Positions 44,238 through 53,720 of a stretch of 64,000 nt of DNA are shown in pieces. The translations under genes and the position numbers were made by a program. Positions within the stretch are counted from its first letter, which is position 1; the number at the start of each line of letters is the position of its first letter. A model generated the notes under the pieces. It did no database searches. It was not told where the DNA came from and saw nothing but the letters and a program-made list of their open reading frames with translations. Source of the stretch: Nocardia abscessus NBRC 100374 (GTDB lineage: Bacteria; Actinomycetota; Actinomycetes; Mycobacteriales; Mycobacteriaceae); NCBI RefSeq assembly GCF_000308455.1, contig NZ_BAFP01000031.1, positions 1-64,000 of the forward strand, in the 5' to 3' direction.

Positions 44238-45467
44238 TTATCGGCTGTTCGCGAAAACGGAATACTGTGCGGCAGCCCGCTGCTGAGCGTCCAGCAGTTG
44301 ATTCGCCGCGACGAATCCGACGTATTCTTTGTACGCGACGACGCAGGTGAATCGCCGGTCGTCGAAAAGCCCGGACCGGTTCTCCACACAGGCCGAATCC
44401 GGCAGATGCTGCGGCGGATCCACCGCTGTGGCGACCACCGTCGGGGTGATGCGTTCGGCGGCCACCCGACGCGCCGCCTCCGGGCTCGCGGTGCGGATGA
44501 CCAGCGTTCCGCCGGAGACCGCGAATTTCTCGGCGCCCATCGCGGTGAAACGTTGTTTCGCGTAATCACGGTCTTCGGCATATTGGATGATTCCGCGAAG
44601 ACCCAAAAGGGCGTGCGAGTCGTCGTAGCTCGGGGATTGGACCTTGGCCGGATTCAGGGTACGGCTGAGCAGATGGTCGGGATCCCAGGGCAGTCGCAGC
44701 ATCTCTTCTTCGGTGAGCGCGGGTAACTGGTCCAGCATCGGCAGCTGGACGTCGTACGCCTTCTCCGCCAACGCGATCAGGGCGTTGCGGTCGGGGGCGT
44801 TCGCCGAGACGAGGAACGCCACCACATAGGAACCGTGCGCGCGCACGGTGCGCAGGAACGGCGAGCCGGGACGCCAGTGCGCTCGTGCTTGCGGCTGCCG
44901 CGGCAGCGCGACCGGCTCGTTCTGGTCGCGGTAGGCGCCGAGATCGGCGTCGTGGAACTCGGTCGCGGCCTGGCGTGCACGCTCCGGGTCGGGGAACTGC
45001 ATGACGGTCGTGGCGACCGTCGTGGAGTTGGGCCGGGGCTTGGTCGGCCACCCCGAGGCGAACAGGCTGATGTTCTGGTCGGAGCCGTTGGTATGGAACC
45101 CGTACATCATCCGGTTCCGCTCCGCGATCGGCTTCATGTCCTCGGGGCGTCCGAGTTCGCCGGGCAGCACCCCTGTGCTGACGCTCGAGGGCGTCCAGCT
45201 GTACTTCATCCGGGGATCGATGTCATAGGCGGACGCGACGTGATCGGCCAGCCGCATCGCGGCGACCTTGCCCATGTCGATGAACAGCGGTTGGTAATCG
45301 TCGTCGTGCGCGTTCGGCGGCTCGGTAGGGTAGTTGCCGGTGTCGAGACGGCGGACGTCGATCTCGCCGGGGTGCGCGGTGCCCGGCATGGTGGAACCAC
45401 AACCGGTGAGGATCGCGGCGGCCAGTGTGCACGCGAGTGCCGCGGTGGCGGTGCGGAATGTGGTCAT
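44238..45467 (-). CDS. Lipoprotein, DUF7373-like paralogue 1
   Basis: The 409-residue lipoprotein has a signal with lipobox ending at Cys23 (ILTGC). It shares with the next two genes an N-terminal LDTGNYPTEP-type motif and a C-terminal AYKEYVGFVAANQLLDAQQR. The family is common in Nocardia (DUF7373-like). Function unknown. Its ATG overlaps the stop of the preceding paralogue (ATGA), so the pair is translationally coupled. The kinase gene starts 82 bases downstream. Confidence 0.85.
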   Translation of the reverse strand: MTTFRTATAALACTLAAAILTGCGSTMPGTAHPGEIDVRRLDTGNYPTEPPNAHDDDYQPLFIDMGKVAAMRLADHVASAYDIDPRMKYSWTPSSVSTGVLPGELGRPEDMKPIAERNRMMYGFHTNGSDQNISLFASGWPTKPRPNSTTVATTVMQFPDPERARQAATEFHDADLGAYRDQNEPVALPRQPQARAHWRPGSPFLRTVRAHGSYVVAFLVSANAPDRNALIALAEKAYDVQLPMLDQLPALTEEEMLRLPWDPDHLLSRTLNPAKVQSPSYDDSHALLGLRGIIQYAEDRDYAKQRFTAMGAEKFAVSGGTLVIRTASPEAARRVAAERITPTVVATAVDPPQHLPDSACVENRSGLFDDRRFTCVVAYKEYVGFVAANQLLDAQQRAAAQYSVFANSR

Positions 45468-46663
45468 GCGGCATTCACCAACAGGGCGTATTGGGCGGAG
45501 ATGCGTTGCTGCGCATCGAGTAATTGATGTGACCACGCGAATGCGGTGTAGCGGTCGTGGCTCACGGAGCAGTAGAACCGGACGACGACCGTCTTGTTGC
45601 CGATGTACTCCTTGCAGCGCGCCGCGGGCAGCCCTTTGGGCGACTCGGTGGCGCGGAACTTCTTCGTCAGACCACCGCGCTCTTCCCGCAGCTGTACGGC
45701 GGCTGCCGCGTCGCGTGCGCGGAACAGATCGGTCCCGTCGGTGGCGTACCGGTCCACTCCGGCCGCTTCGATGATCCTGCGGTCCTCGGCCGAATCGGTG
45801 GTGAAGTGCAGAGCGCCCTGGCCCGTGTACGCCCCCGGCGGGTCGATCCAGGAGTCTTCCCTTGGCCGCGGCAGGGCGCGGTTGAGCATGCCGTCCATAT
45901 CGATCGGCAAGGTCATCAGCTGGTCGACGGGGGTCGGAGTGAACCTGCCGATGGCCGGGACGATGGTGTCGAGACTCTTCTCGACCAGGGTGAGCAGCTG
46001 AGGTAGGTCGACCTTCTCCAGGTAGACCTTCGCGTAGTCGTACACCCAGGTGTAGATGACGAATTTCCCGGTGGCGAACCACGACCCGATCGACTGGTCC
46101 GTCGGCTGCCAGTGCGCGTGCGCGGCGGGGTACTTCGGGATCTGCACGGGTGTGTTGCGGTTGTTGGCCTCGAAGTCGACGCGTTCCAGGGCCGCCGCCG
46201 CGGCGGTCGCCTTCTGCTCGTCCGGGAAGATCAGGATGGCGTTGACCAGGTCCGTGCCCCGGTTGTCCGGCGCGCTGCCCGCGCTGCTGAGGAATCCGGA
46301 CACGAAATCCGGTGCGGCCTCGGCGAACCGGGAGACGTCCATGATGCGCCCGAGCGAACCCTTCGGCTCGAGGAAGACCTTGGCGATGGACGGATTCGCG
46401 GAAACGAACGCGGGGTCGATGTCCGACGGCAGTGGCACGAAGTTCGCCAGCCGCTCCGCCTCGATCATGCGCGCCTGCTCCGGATTCTTCGCGGTCCCCA
46501 ACGTGCGTGGCTGAGTCGCGTAATTGCCCACGTCGAGCTGCGCCAAGTCGGCGGGCGGCGCGGACTGCTCGGGTCCGGCCTCCGAGTCGCCGCACGCACC
46601 ACCCGCGACAGCGACGACTCCGGCCAGCACCAGGGCACAGGCGGTTCGAATCGATTTCGACAT
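45464..46663 (-). CDS. Lipoprotein, DUF7373-like paralogue 2
   Basis: The 399-residue lipoprotein has a lipobox ending at Cys24 (VAGGAC) and the shared motifs LDVGNYATQPRTLG, AHAHWQPTDQ and HDRYTAFAWSHQLLDAQQR. The ATG at 46663 is favoured over one five codons upstream since it begins the signal peptide. The conserved C-terminal half has two Cys (ARCKEY, FYCSVS) that probably form a disulfide. It is the middle gene of three paralogues. Confidence 0.85.
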   Translation of the reverse strand: MSKSIRTACALVLAGVVAVAGGACGDSEAGPEQSAPPADLAQLDVGNYATQPRTLGTAKNPEQARMIEAERLANFVPLPSDIDPAFVSANPSIAKVFLEPKGSLGRIMDVSRFAEAAPDFVSGFLSSAGSAPDNRGTDLVNAILIFPDEQKATAAAAALERVDFEANNRNTPVQIPKYPAAHAHWQPTDQSIGSWFATGKFVIYTWVYDYAKVYLEKVDLPQLLTLVEKSLDTIVPAIGRFTPTPVDQLMTLPIDMDGMLNRALPRPREDSWIDPPGAYTGQGALHFTTDSAEDRRIIEAAGVDRYATDGTDLFRARDAAAAVQLREERGGLTKKFRATESPKGLPAARCKEYIGNKTVVVRFYCSVSHDRYTAFAWSHQLLDAQQRISAQYALLVNAA

Positions 46664-46772
46664 GACGCCGTGCTGCACTTCCCTCCCCTAACTGCGGTAG
46701 TTGCGCCGGAATCCTACTTCGCTCACCCGCGATCGGGGACCGCGAGAGCGCAGGCGCCTACCGGTCCTGAAC

Positions 46773-47978
46773 TCAGAAACTGTTCGCCAACAGCGCATAC
46801 TCCGCGGCGACCTTCTGTCGCACGTCGGGTTCCTTATCACTGGTGACGACTCCGACGTACCGCTTGTACGCGACGTAGCACCGGTACTTGTACTCCCGGT
46901 CCGGGTCACCCTTGCTGTTGAGCTGCAGGCACTTGGCTCCGGGAACGTCCTTGGGGGCGCCGATGGGGTCGTAGTGGGCGCCTTCGCTCTCCAGCAGGCC
47001 GGTGACCAGCTTCTGGGCGGCGGCCGCGTCGCGGGTGCGGGCGACGTAGCTGTCGTCTACGAGGCCGATGTGATCCACGCCCGCGTCCTCGATCAGGCGC
47101 AGGTGGACGGACTCGTCGTCGGCGCGGTGCACCGTGTGGTAGCCGCCGTAGACGGCGAAGGCCGCCGGGTCGGGAGCGCGGTTCTTGCGCTCGGCCACCG
47201 CGACGCGGGCGAGCAGGTCGTCGGGATCGACCTTCAGGCTGTCGAGCTTGTTCACCGGGGTCGCGGTGAACTTGTCCAGCTGTGCGACCTCGGCGGCGAG
47301 GGTTTTGTCGACCCACTTCACCAGGTCGTCGCCATCCGCGATGGGCCGCTGGATGAACAAGGAGATGACGAATTCCTTGTGCGCCATGAAGGCGCCGACG
47401 TTGGCGACGCCCGGCCGCCAGTGGACGAATGCGTCGGGGTATTTCGTCGAGGTGAGTTTGCGGTTGTCCGGCGAGACGGCGATGTCGACGTCCTCGAGTT
47501 CGCGCGCGGCGAGCTTCGCGGTGGCCTCGTCCGGGAAGCGGAACACGGCGTTCGTGACCGCGGTGGTGTCCGGCGCCGGGTTGGTCTGGCCGGCGGGATC
47601 GGGCCGGTCGGCGCCGCTGGCGGCGTACCCGACGACCAGTTTGCGATTGTCGAAGACCGGCTTGGACACCTTGGCGACGAAGTCGAGCGCCTGCTCGGCG
47701 TCCACGACGACGGTGCTGCCGCGCCCGAATTTCAGCGTGGGGTCGATGCGTACGGTCGGGACCACGGCATCGGACATCCGCATGCCTTCCAACAGCGCGC
47801 CTTTGCCGCCGGACTCCTGGCTGTATTCGTGCTTGTCGACGGGATAGGTGCCGACTTCCAGCATGCGTACATCGATCTCACCCGCGGTCGGCGTGCCCTG
47901 CACCCCGGCGCAACCGGCCAGCATCCCTGCCAGTGCCAGGCAAGACGCGGTGAGTGCGATGCGTTGCGTCCGAACCAT
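46773..47978 (-). CDS. Lipoprotein, DUF7373-like paralogue 3
   Basis: The 401-residue lipoprotein has a lipobox ending at Cys23 (GMLAGC) and the family motifs LEVGTYPVDKHEYS, AFVHWRPGVANVG and YVAYKRYVGVVTSDKEP. It is the first gene of the lipoprotein-kinase operon and is divergent from the FHA gene at 48124, with a 145-bp promoter region. Three paralogues in tandem suggest gene amplification, possibly with distinct ligands or partner proteins. Confidence 0.86.
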   Translation of the reverse strand: MVRTQRIALTASCLALAGMLAGCAGVQGTPTAGEIDVRMLEVGTYPVDKHEYSQESGGKGALLEGMRMSDAVVPTVRIDPTLKFGRGSTVVVDAEQALDFVAKVSKPVFDNRKLVVGYAASGADRPDPAGQTNPAPDTTAVTNAVFRFPDEATAKLAARELEDVDIAVSPDNRKLTSTKYPDAFVHWRPGVANVGAFMAHKEFVISLFIQRPIADGDDLVKWVDKTLAAEVAQLDKFTATPVNKLDSLKVDPDDLLARVAVAERKNRAPDPAAFAVYGGYHTVHRADDESVHLRLIEDAGVDHIGLVDDSYVARTRDAAAAQKLVTGLLESEGAHYDPIGAPKDVPGAKCLQLNSKGDPDREYKYRCYVAYKRYVGVVTSDKEPDVRQKVAAEYALLANSF

Positions 47979-48123
47979 CTCAGGCCCCTCGTTCCTCCCG
48001 TTGCTGACCATGAAGTTACCCGACGGAGGGCGGGGAGGGGGACCGATGGTGTTCGTATTGCCATACCCTTGTCGGTGTGGCGACGACCCCGCACTGCACC
48101 CCCGGTGGAGGCCGATACCGTTG

Positions 48124-49473
48124 ATGGATCGGCAGGTCGAGGTCGTCGTAGGCAGCCACGCCGTGGCCAGGGTCGCGGGCGCGGTCGTCGTCGTCGCGCA
48201 TCGCGGACCGGGCAGGCCCACCCGGGACTCGCCCGCCGCCGTCGCCCTCGAATCACTGTCCGAACTGGTGCGCGACGCGACCGATCAGGAGCCGGACGGG
48301 CCCGGCGCCCTGGTGGCGCGGCAGGCGACGCGCTGGCTCATGAAACACGCCGAGCGAATCAGCCCGGGCGAACCGATCGACTTCGGCATCCTCTCCACCG
48401 CCGAGCACGGTGGCGTGGCGATCTTCCTGCACGGGGCGGTCACCGCCGTGCTGGCCGGTGACGGCGTGTTCGAGCGATACCGCGGCAGCGACGCCGCGTT
48501 CACGGTGGATCGGGTCGCGGCGGTGCCCGCGCGGGCGGCGGCCCTGTTCGTGGACGACGGGAAGGGCCGGATCCCGGATCTGCCACCGGAGCGCGGCATC
48601 GGCCGGCTGGTGGAGGGCATCGCGCAGGCGGGTGGTGCGATCGTCTGGTCGGAGGGCTCCGGCGCCGATGGGCGGAGCGAGGGCCCGGCGTCCCGTCCCG
48701 AGGGAGCGCATCGCCGCCCGGAGACCGCGCCGCTGCCGACGGCTCGCATCGAATCCGGGCAGCGCGCCGAATCCGAGCGGTCCGAGCCGCAGCCCGCGCC
48801 GCAACCGCGGCACGTGGCCGGACAACCGCGGTACCCGACCGCGCCGTCCACCGCGATGCTCGACGCGGAGGCCGAGCAGACGCCGATCGACCCGCACCAC
48901 GCGCCCACCCAGGTGGGTGGCACCAATCCCGCGCCGCGGCCCGACCCGGAACTGCAGCGTCGGCTGGAGGCGACCGCCAAGGCCACCGCGCTCACCGTCA
49001 AGGTGATGGGATTCAAGTGCGCGCGAGCGCATCCCAGCGATCCGCGGTCGGCGTTCTGCACCGTCTGCGGCATGCCGGTGGACCAGACCCAGGCGCTGAT
49101 CGAAGTGGTCCGCCCGCCGCTGGGCATGCTGATCCTCGACGACGGCATGACCTACATGCTCGCCGCGGACGCGGTGATCGGCCGCGATCCGGAGCGTTCC
49201 CCCGCCGCGGAGAGCGGATTGGTCCCGCTACGCGTCGACGACACCTCCGGCGGCATGTCCCGGGCGCACGCCGAGATACGCCTGGTGAATTGGGACGTGA
49301 CGGTGGTGGACAGCGGTTCGACCAATGGCACCAGGACCCGGCTGCCGGGTTACCGCGACTGGATGCGCCTGGCGCCGCGCCAGTCCATGGTGCTCGTGGC
49401 GGGTACCGAGATCATGCTCGGCAACCGCGTGCTCCGCTTCGAACTGGCCGCGCCGCCACCGTTCGGCCGCTGA
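48124..49473 (+). CDS. FHA-domain protein with N-terminal globular domain and zinc-ribbon-like motif
   Basis: The 449-residue cytosolic protein has an N-terminal domain of about 180 residues, a Pro/Arg-rich linker (200-290), a zinc-ribbon-like KCARAHPSDPRSAFCTVCG region and a C-terminal FHA domain (about 345-440: VIGRDPE, MSRAHAEIRL, STNGTRTR). FHA domains bind phosphothreonine and are often clients of kinases like the one encoded at 42620-44155. The N-terminal part also has a PP2C-phosphatase-like rhythm (GILSTAEHGGVAIFLHGA), but catalytic Asp residues are not seen. It is convergent with the metallopeptidase gene. Confidence 0.8.
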   Translation: MDRQVEVVVGSHAVARVAGAVVVVAHRGPGRPTRDSPAAVALESLSELVRDATDQEPDGPGALVARQATRWLMKHAERISPGEPIDFGILSTAEHGGVAIFLHGAVTAVLAGDGVFERYRGSDAAFTVDRVAAVPARAAALFVDDGKGRIPDLPPERGIGRLVEGIAQAGGAIVWSEGSGADGRSEGPASRPEGAHRRPETAPLPTARIESGQRAESERSEPQPAPQPRHVAGQPRYPTAPSTAMLDAEAEQTPIDPHHAPTQVGGTNPAPRPDPELQRRLEATAKATALTVKVMGFKCARAHPSDPRSAFCTVCGMPVDQTQALIEVVRPPLGMLILDDGMTYMLAADAVIGRDPERSPAAESGLVPLRVDDTSGGMSRAHAEIRLVNWDVTVVDSGSTNGTRTRLPGYRDWMRLAPRQSMVLVAGTEIMLGNRVLRFELAAPPPFGR

Positions 49474-49558
49474 TTCTCGCCGACGACCTGTTCGTCGCCC
49501 GCATGAACCATGTGGTCGGCTACCGATAGGTAGAGCCCAGCCATTCGGTTACTTCTAT

Positions 49559-51037
49559 CTACGAATAGCGCGCCATACAGGTGCTTTCGCCGTTGAGGAC
49601 GCCCGCCCGGAAGGCGTCGACCCGGGAGAAGCCACTGGGGACGGTCTTGCCTTTCGCGTCGCTCGCGGCCAGGCCGTCGGTGAGCAGGCCGGAAACCGCT
49701 TCGTCGAGATCGCCCGCGGCGAGTTTGATATCGCCCTGGTCGACCGGCCGCCCCGATTCGGCCAGCTTGCCGGTGACCACTCCGGACAGGCAGGCCGCGC
49801 GCAGTGCGGTTTTGGCGCCGACCAGGCTCTGGCCGCGGCTCTGCTGGACGGCCAGCGTGTATCGCGAGATGAACACGACATAGCCGTTGTAGTCGCCGGT
49901 CACCTTGAGCGGCAGCGGGTCGTCCTCGTCGACGCTGGACGTGCCCCGCTCGGCGAGCCCCGGTATATCCGTCGCGATCGTGTTCTCGGCCGGGCAGTAC
50001 GAGACCGGGGCGGTGACAACGCCGTTGCGGCATTCGATCGTCGCTCGGGAATAGTTGTAGGTCGGCTCGTCCTCGACCGGCAGGATCGCTTTGAGCGCTT
50101 TGGTGAGCTCGATCAAGTGTTCCTTCGTGATCGGATGCTCGCCGTGCCCCGCGTCGTCGCTGAAGGTCTGCGGCAGTTCGGCGCGGCGCTGATTGATCTC
50201 GTCGATGTCGATGCCCTTGCAGGCGCGCGGACCGTCGGTGAAACCGATCTGCACGGCCGTGACCCGTTCGAAGGCCGAGCCGTGCACGCTCTCCGGGTCG
50301 TCGGGGTCGGAGTCGCGGATGGCGACGGTGGCGGCGAGCACCGAATTTAGGCCGTCGGAGGTGTTGATCGTGAAGTGGGCGGCCTTGCCTTCGGCGACGT
50401 GCCGCATGAACGCGCCCGCGAAACAGTCCGCCTGCTGCTCTTTGACGATCACCGGATCCTTCGGTCCGACGAGCTTGGCCATGGTCTGCACGGCGTGCCC
50501 GTACTCGTGCGCGAGCACCATCACCACGGCCATCTTCCCGAAGGTCTCCTCCATGGTGGGAAGCAGGACCGACCGGTCCCAGCCGATGGAATTGTCCAGA
50601 CGGCAGTAGGCGGCGTTGACCAAGCGGTAGGTGGTCTCCTTGCAGAACTCGACCGCGTCGCCCCTGGCGGATTTCGCGCTCCAGGACAGCAGCTTCTCGA
50701 CGGGCTTGAACTCGCCCTGGAACTCCTTGCCGAACGCGTCGCGCCAGTAGGTCTGGATGTCGTCGACGGCGTTGAGCGCCAGGGTGTCCACCGGGCCGCT
50801 GTCGCCGTTGGACGCGGTCAGCGTGCTGTCGGGCACGCCGGTGCGCGGGCCGCTCGGGCCGCTCGTGGTGGGCAGTCCGGCGACCTTGAACGGATCGTCG
50901 TAGATGGAGACGGCGTGGCCGTCGACCGAGCGGGTGCACCCGCCGGCCAGCACCAGAATCCCCAGCAGAGCCGCGACAAGCGCGGTCGCGTCGACTCTCG
51001 GCAAGGCTCCCCCTCGGTCGGCCGGCACAGCGTTCAC
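49559..51037 (-). CDS. Lipoprotein neutral zinc metallopeptidase
   Basis: The 492-residue protein has a lipoprotein signal ending at Cys34 (LVLAGGC) and the zinc-binding HEYGH motif at 177-181 followed by EQQADCFAGAFM, which supplies the third ligand. It is therefore a putative extracytoplasmic zinc protease. The GTG at 51037 has GGAG six bases upstream; a TTG at 51004 with GAGGGGG would also give a good signal peptide. It is divergent from the FHA-ABC gene. Substrates unknown. Confidence 0.88.
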   Translation of the reverse strand: MNAVPADRGGALPRVDATALVAALLGILVLAGGCTRSVDGHAVSIYDDPFKVAGLPTTSGPSGPRTGVPDSTLTASNGDSGPVDTLALNAVDDIQTYWRDAFGKEFQGEFKPVEKLLSWSAKSARGDAVEFCKETTYRLVNAAYCRLDNSIGWDRSVLLPTMEETFGKMAVVMVLAHEYGHAVQTMAKLVGPKDPVIVKEQQADCFAGAFMRHVAEGKAAHFTINTSDGLNSVLAATVAIRDSDPDDPESVHGSAFERVTAVQIGFTDGPRACKGIDIDEINQRRAELPQTFSDDAGHGEHPITKEHLIELTKALKAILPVEDEPTYNYSRATIECRNGVVTAPVSYCPAENTIATDIPGLAERGTSSVDEDDPLPLKVTGDYNGYVVFISRYTLAVQQSRGQSLVGAKTALRAACLSGVVTGKLAESGRPVDQGDIKLAAGDLDEAVSGLLTDGLAASDAKGKTVPSGFSRVDAFRAGVLNGESTCMARYS

Positions 51038-51112
51038 ATCGGTCTCCGGATCGGGGCAATTGGCGCATCGGGGGCACCGCCGATGTCCGGGCGATGGAAT
51101 AGTATCCGCTGC

Positions 51113-53620
51113 ATGTCTTCACCGGGGGCGCAGACCATCACCGTGCGCCATGATGGAAACGAACGAGTATTCGATTCGAGCCAGCAGGTCACGATGGGCC
51201 GCGCGCCGGAGGTGACGCTGTTCGTCGACAGCCCGCTCGTTTCGCGTGTGCACGCGACGCTGGCCTGGCAGGGCAGCGCCTGGGTGTTGACCGACAACAA
51301 GAGCACCAACGGGGTGTTCGTCGACGCGCGCAGGCTGACCCAGCCGGTGTCGATCGACCGGCCCACCCAGGTCCGGCTCGGTGACGCCATCAGCGGTCCG
51401 CTGCTGCACCTGCTGCCCGCGAACCCGCAGCCCCCGCAACGGCCTTCGGTGCGCCCGGCGCAGCAGGCGCCGCAGCCCGGGCCGGCGCAGCCCGGTCCGC
51501 CGCCACACGCGGTCCGGCGGCCGCCGCAGCAGTTCCAGCGCCCGCAGTACCCGGCGCCGCAGGACGCGCCCGCGCCCGCGCCCGCGCTGAACGTCAACAT
51601 GACGACCAGGGCCGATACCTCGAATATGCCGCCGGTCCGGGCCAGGGCCAGCACCGCGCCCATCGCCCGCGCCGACCGGATTCCCCAGTCCGGTCTGAGC
51701 ATCGGCCGCACCACCGACAACCAGATCGTCGTCAACGATCCGCTGGCCTCCCGCAAGCACGCCCGCCTGGTCTCCTCCGCGGAGGGGCTGGTCATCGAGG
51801 ACCTCGGTTCGGCGAACGGCACCTTCGTCAACGGGCACCGCCAGCAACGGGTGGTGCTGCGCGAGCGGGACATCATCACCGTCGGCAACGTCGACTTCGT
51901 CGTCCAGCAGGGCGCGCTGGTGCACCGGCAGAAGCCGGTCGCCGAGCAGGGGCTCGCGGTGCACGGAGTCGGCTTCACCGTCGAGGGCAACAAGCAACTG
52001 CTCGTCGACGTGAACATGACGGCCAGCCGCGGGACGCTGACCGCGCTGATCGGCCCGTCCGGTGCGGGTAAATCGACGCTGTCGCGCCTGATCGCGGGCA
52101 CCACCAGGCCTTCCGGCGGCGTGGTCACCTTCGAGGGGCGCAATCTGCACGCCGAGTACGAGGCGCTGCGCTCCCGCATCGGCATGGTGCCGCAGGACGA
52201 CGTGCTGCACCGCCAGCTCACGGTGCGCCAGGCGCTCGGTTTCGCGGCCGAGCTGCGGCTGCCGCGCGACAACAGCAAAGCGGACCGGCAGAAGGTCATC
52301 GACGGTGTGCTGCAGGAGCTCTCGCTCACCGAGCACGCCGACACCAGGGTCGACCGCCTTTCGGGCGGCCAGCGCAAGCGGGCATCGGTGGCGCTGGAAC
52401 TGCTGACCGGTCCGTCGCTGCTGATCCTGGACGAACCGACCTCGGGCCTGGACCCGGCATTGGACCGCCAGGTCATGGTCATGCTGCGAGAACTGGCCGA
52501 CGCCGGCCGCGTGGTGATCGTGGTGACCCACTCGGTGGCGCATTTGGACATGTGCGATCAGGTGCTGCTGCTGGCGCCCGGCGGCAAGACCGCCTACTGC
52601 GGCAACCCGGCCGGCGTCGGCGCGGCGCTCGGTACCAGCGACTGGGCGGAGATCTTCGCCAACGTCGCCGCCAACCCGGATCAGGCGTTCGCGGCCTACC
52701 GTTCCCGGCAGGCGTTCGCGCCGCCGCCCCCGCCGCCCCCGCAGCCGTACGGGTCCGCGGGCAGTCCGCCACAGTCCAGCCGCGGCAAGCAGTTCTCCAC
52801 CCTCGCGCGCCGTCAGGTCCGGCTGATCCTGGCCGATCGCGGCTATCTGACATTCCTGGTGATCCTGCCGTTCATCCTCGGCGGGCTCTCGCTGGTGGTG
52901 CCGGGAAAGAACGGTTTCCAACGCGGCGCGTTGAAAGCGCTGCCGGACGGCAGCTTCGTGCCCGAGGGCGGCAGCGAGACGCAGCAGCTGCTGGTGGTGC
53001 TGATTCTGGGCGCCTGCTTCATGGGCTCCACACTCACGGTGCGCGACCTGGTCGGTGAACGGACGATCTTCTACCGCGAACGCGCGGTCGGCCTGCTGCC
53101 CTCGGCGTACCTGATGGCGAAGATCGCCGTATTCAGCCTGACCGCGCTGCTGCAATCGGCGGTGCTGGTTGGCATCGTGCTCGCGGGTAAGAAGCGCCCG
53201 GGCGAGGGGGCGGTGCTGGCCTCCGGCAGCGCGGAGCTGTACATCGATATCGCACTGACCGCGATTTGCTGTGTGGTCGTCGGCCTGTTGCTCTCCTCGC
53301 TGGCGAAATCGAACGAACAGGTGATGCCGCTGCTGGTGGTGGCCATCATGGCCCAGCTGGTGATGGCGGGCGGCCTGATCCCGGTCACCGGCCGCGTCGT
53401 GCTCGAGCAGGTGTCCTGGCTGTTCCCGGCTCGCTGGGGATATGCGACGGGTGCCTCGACGGTGAACATCCGCGAGCTGTTCCTGAACGCGCAGCCCGAC
53501 ACGCTCTGGCAGCACAAGCCGGAGATATGGGCGCTGGATGCCGGCGTGCTGCTGTTGATCACCCTGGTGCTCGCGGTTTTCACCTGGCGCCGGTTGCGAC
53601 TGAAGAAGTCGGCGGCGTGA
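51113..53620 (+). CDS. ABC exporter with two N-terminal FHA domains (Rv1747-like)
   Basis: The 835-residue protein has FHA1 (about 10-100, RVHATLAWQGS, STNGVFVDAR), a Pro/Gln-rich linker, FHA2 (about 193-265, LSIGRTTDN, ANGTFVNG), an ABC domain (Walker A GPSGAGKS at 314, signature LSGGQRKR at 416, LLILDEPTSGLD after it), and an ABC-2 membrane domain with six helices in the C-terminal third. Its architecture matches mycobacterial Rv1747, a PknF-phosphorylated exporter implicated in lipo-oligosaccharide (PIM) transport. Here it lies 7 kb from the kinase gene, suggesting the same kind of phospho-control. Confidence 0.92.
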   Translation: MSSPGAQTITVRHDGNERVFDSSQQVTMGRAPEVTLFVDSPLVSRVHATLAWQGSAWVLTDNKSTNGVFVDARRLTQPVSIDRPTQVRLGDAISGPLLHLLPANPQPPQRPSVRPAQQAPQPGPAQPGPPPHAVRRPPQQFQRPQYPAPQDAPAPAPALNVNMTTRADTSNMPPVRARASTAPIARADRIPQSGLSIGRTTDNQIVVNDPLASRKHARLVSSAEGLVIEDLGSANGTFVNGHRQQRVVLRERDIITVGNVDFVVQQGALVHRQKPVAEQGLAVHGVGFTVEGNKQLLVDVNMTASRGTLTALIGPSGAGKSTLSRLIAGTTRPSGGVVTFEGRNLHAEYEALRSRIGMVPQDDVLHRQLTVRQALGFAAELRLPRDNSKADRQKVIDGVLQELSLTEHADTRVDRLSGGQRKRASVALELLTGPSLLILDEPTSGLDPALDRQVMVMLRELADAGRVVIVVTHSVAHLDMCDQVLLLAPGGKTAYCGNPAGVGAALGTSDWAEIFANVAANPDQAFAAYRSRQAFAPPPPPPPQPYGSAGSPPQSSRGKQFSTLARRQVRLILADRGYLTFLVILPFILGGLSLVVPGKNGFQRGALKALPDGSFVPEGGSETQQLLVVLILGACFMGSTLTVRDLVGERTIFYRERAVGLLPSAYLMAKIAVFSLTALLQSAVLVGIVLAGKKRPGEGAVLASGSAELYIDIALTAICCVVVGLLLSSLAKSNEQVMPLLVVAIMAQLVMAGGLIPVTGRVVLEQVSWLFPARWGYATGASTVNIRELFLNAQPDTLWQHKPEIWALDAGVLLLITLVLAVFTWRRLRLKKSAA

Positions 53621-53720
53621 GGCGGTCCGAACGGTTCGCGAGCGCCCCGGTGCGCCGAAACGGCGCCGAACGGCGCGGGAAGGCAACGACGAGCATCTCG
53701 GCCGCGGACCGGGCACACTT

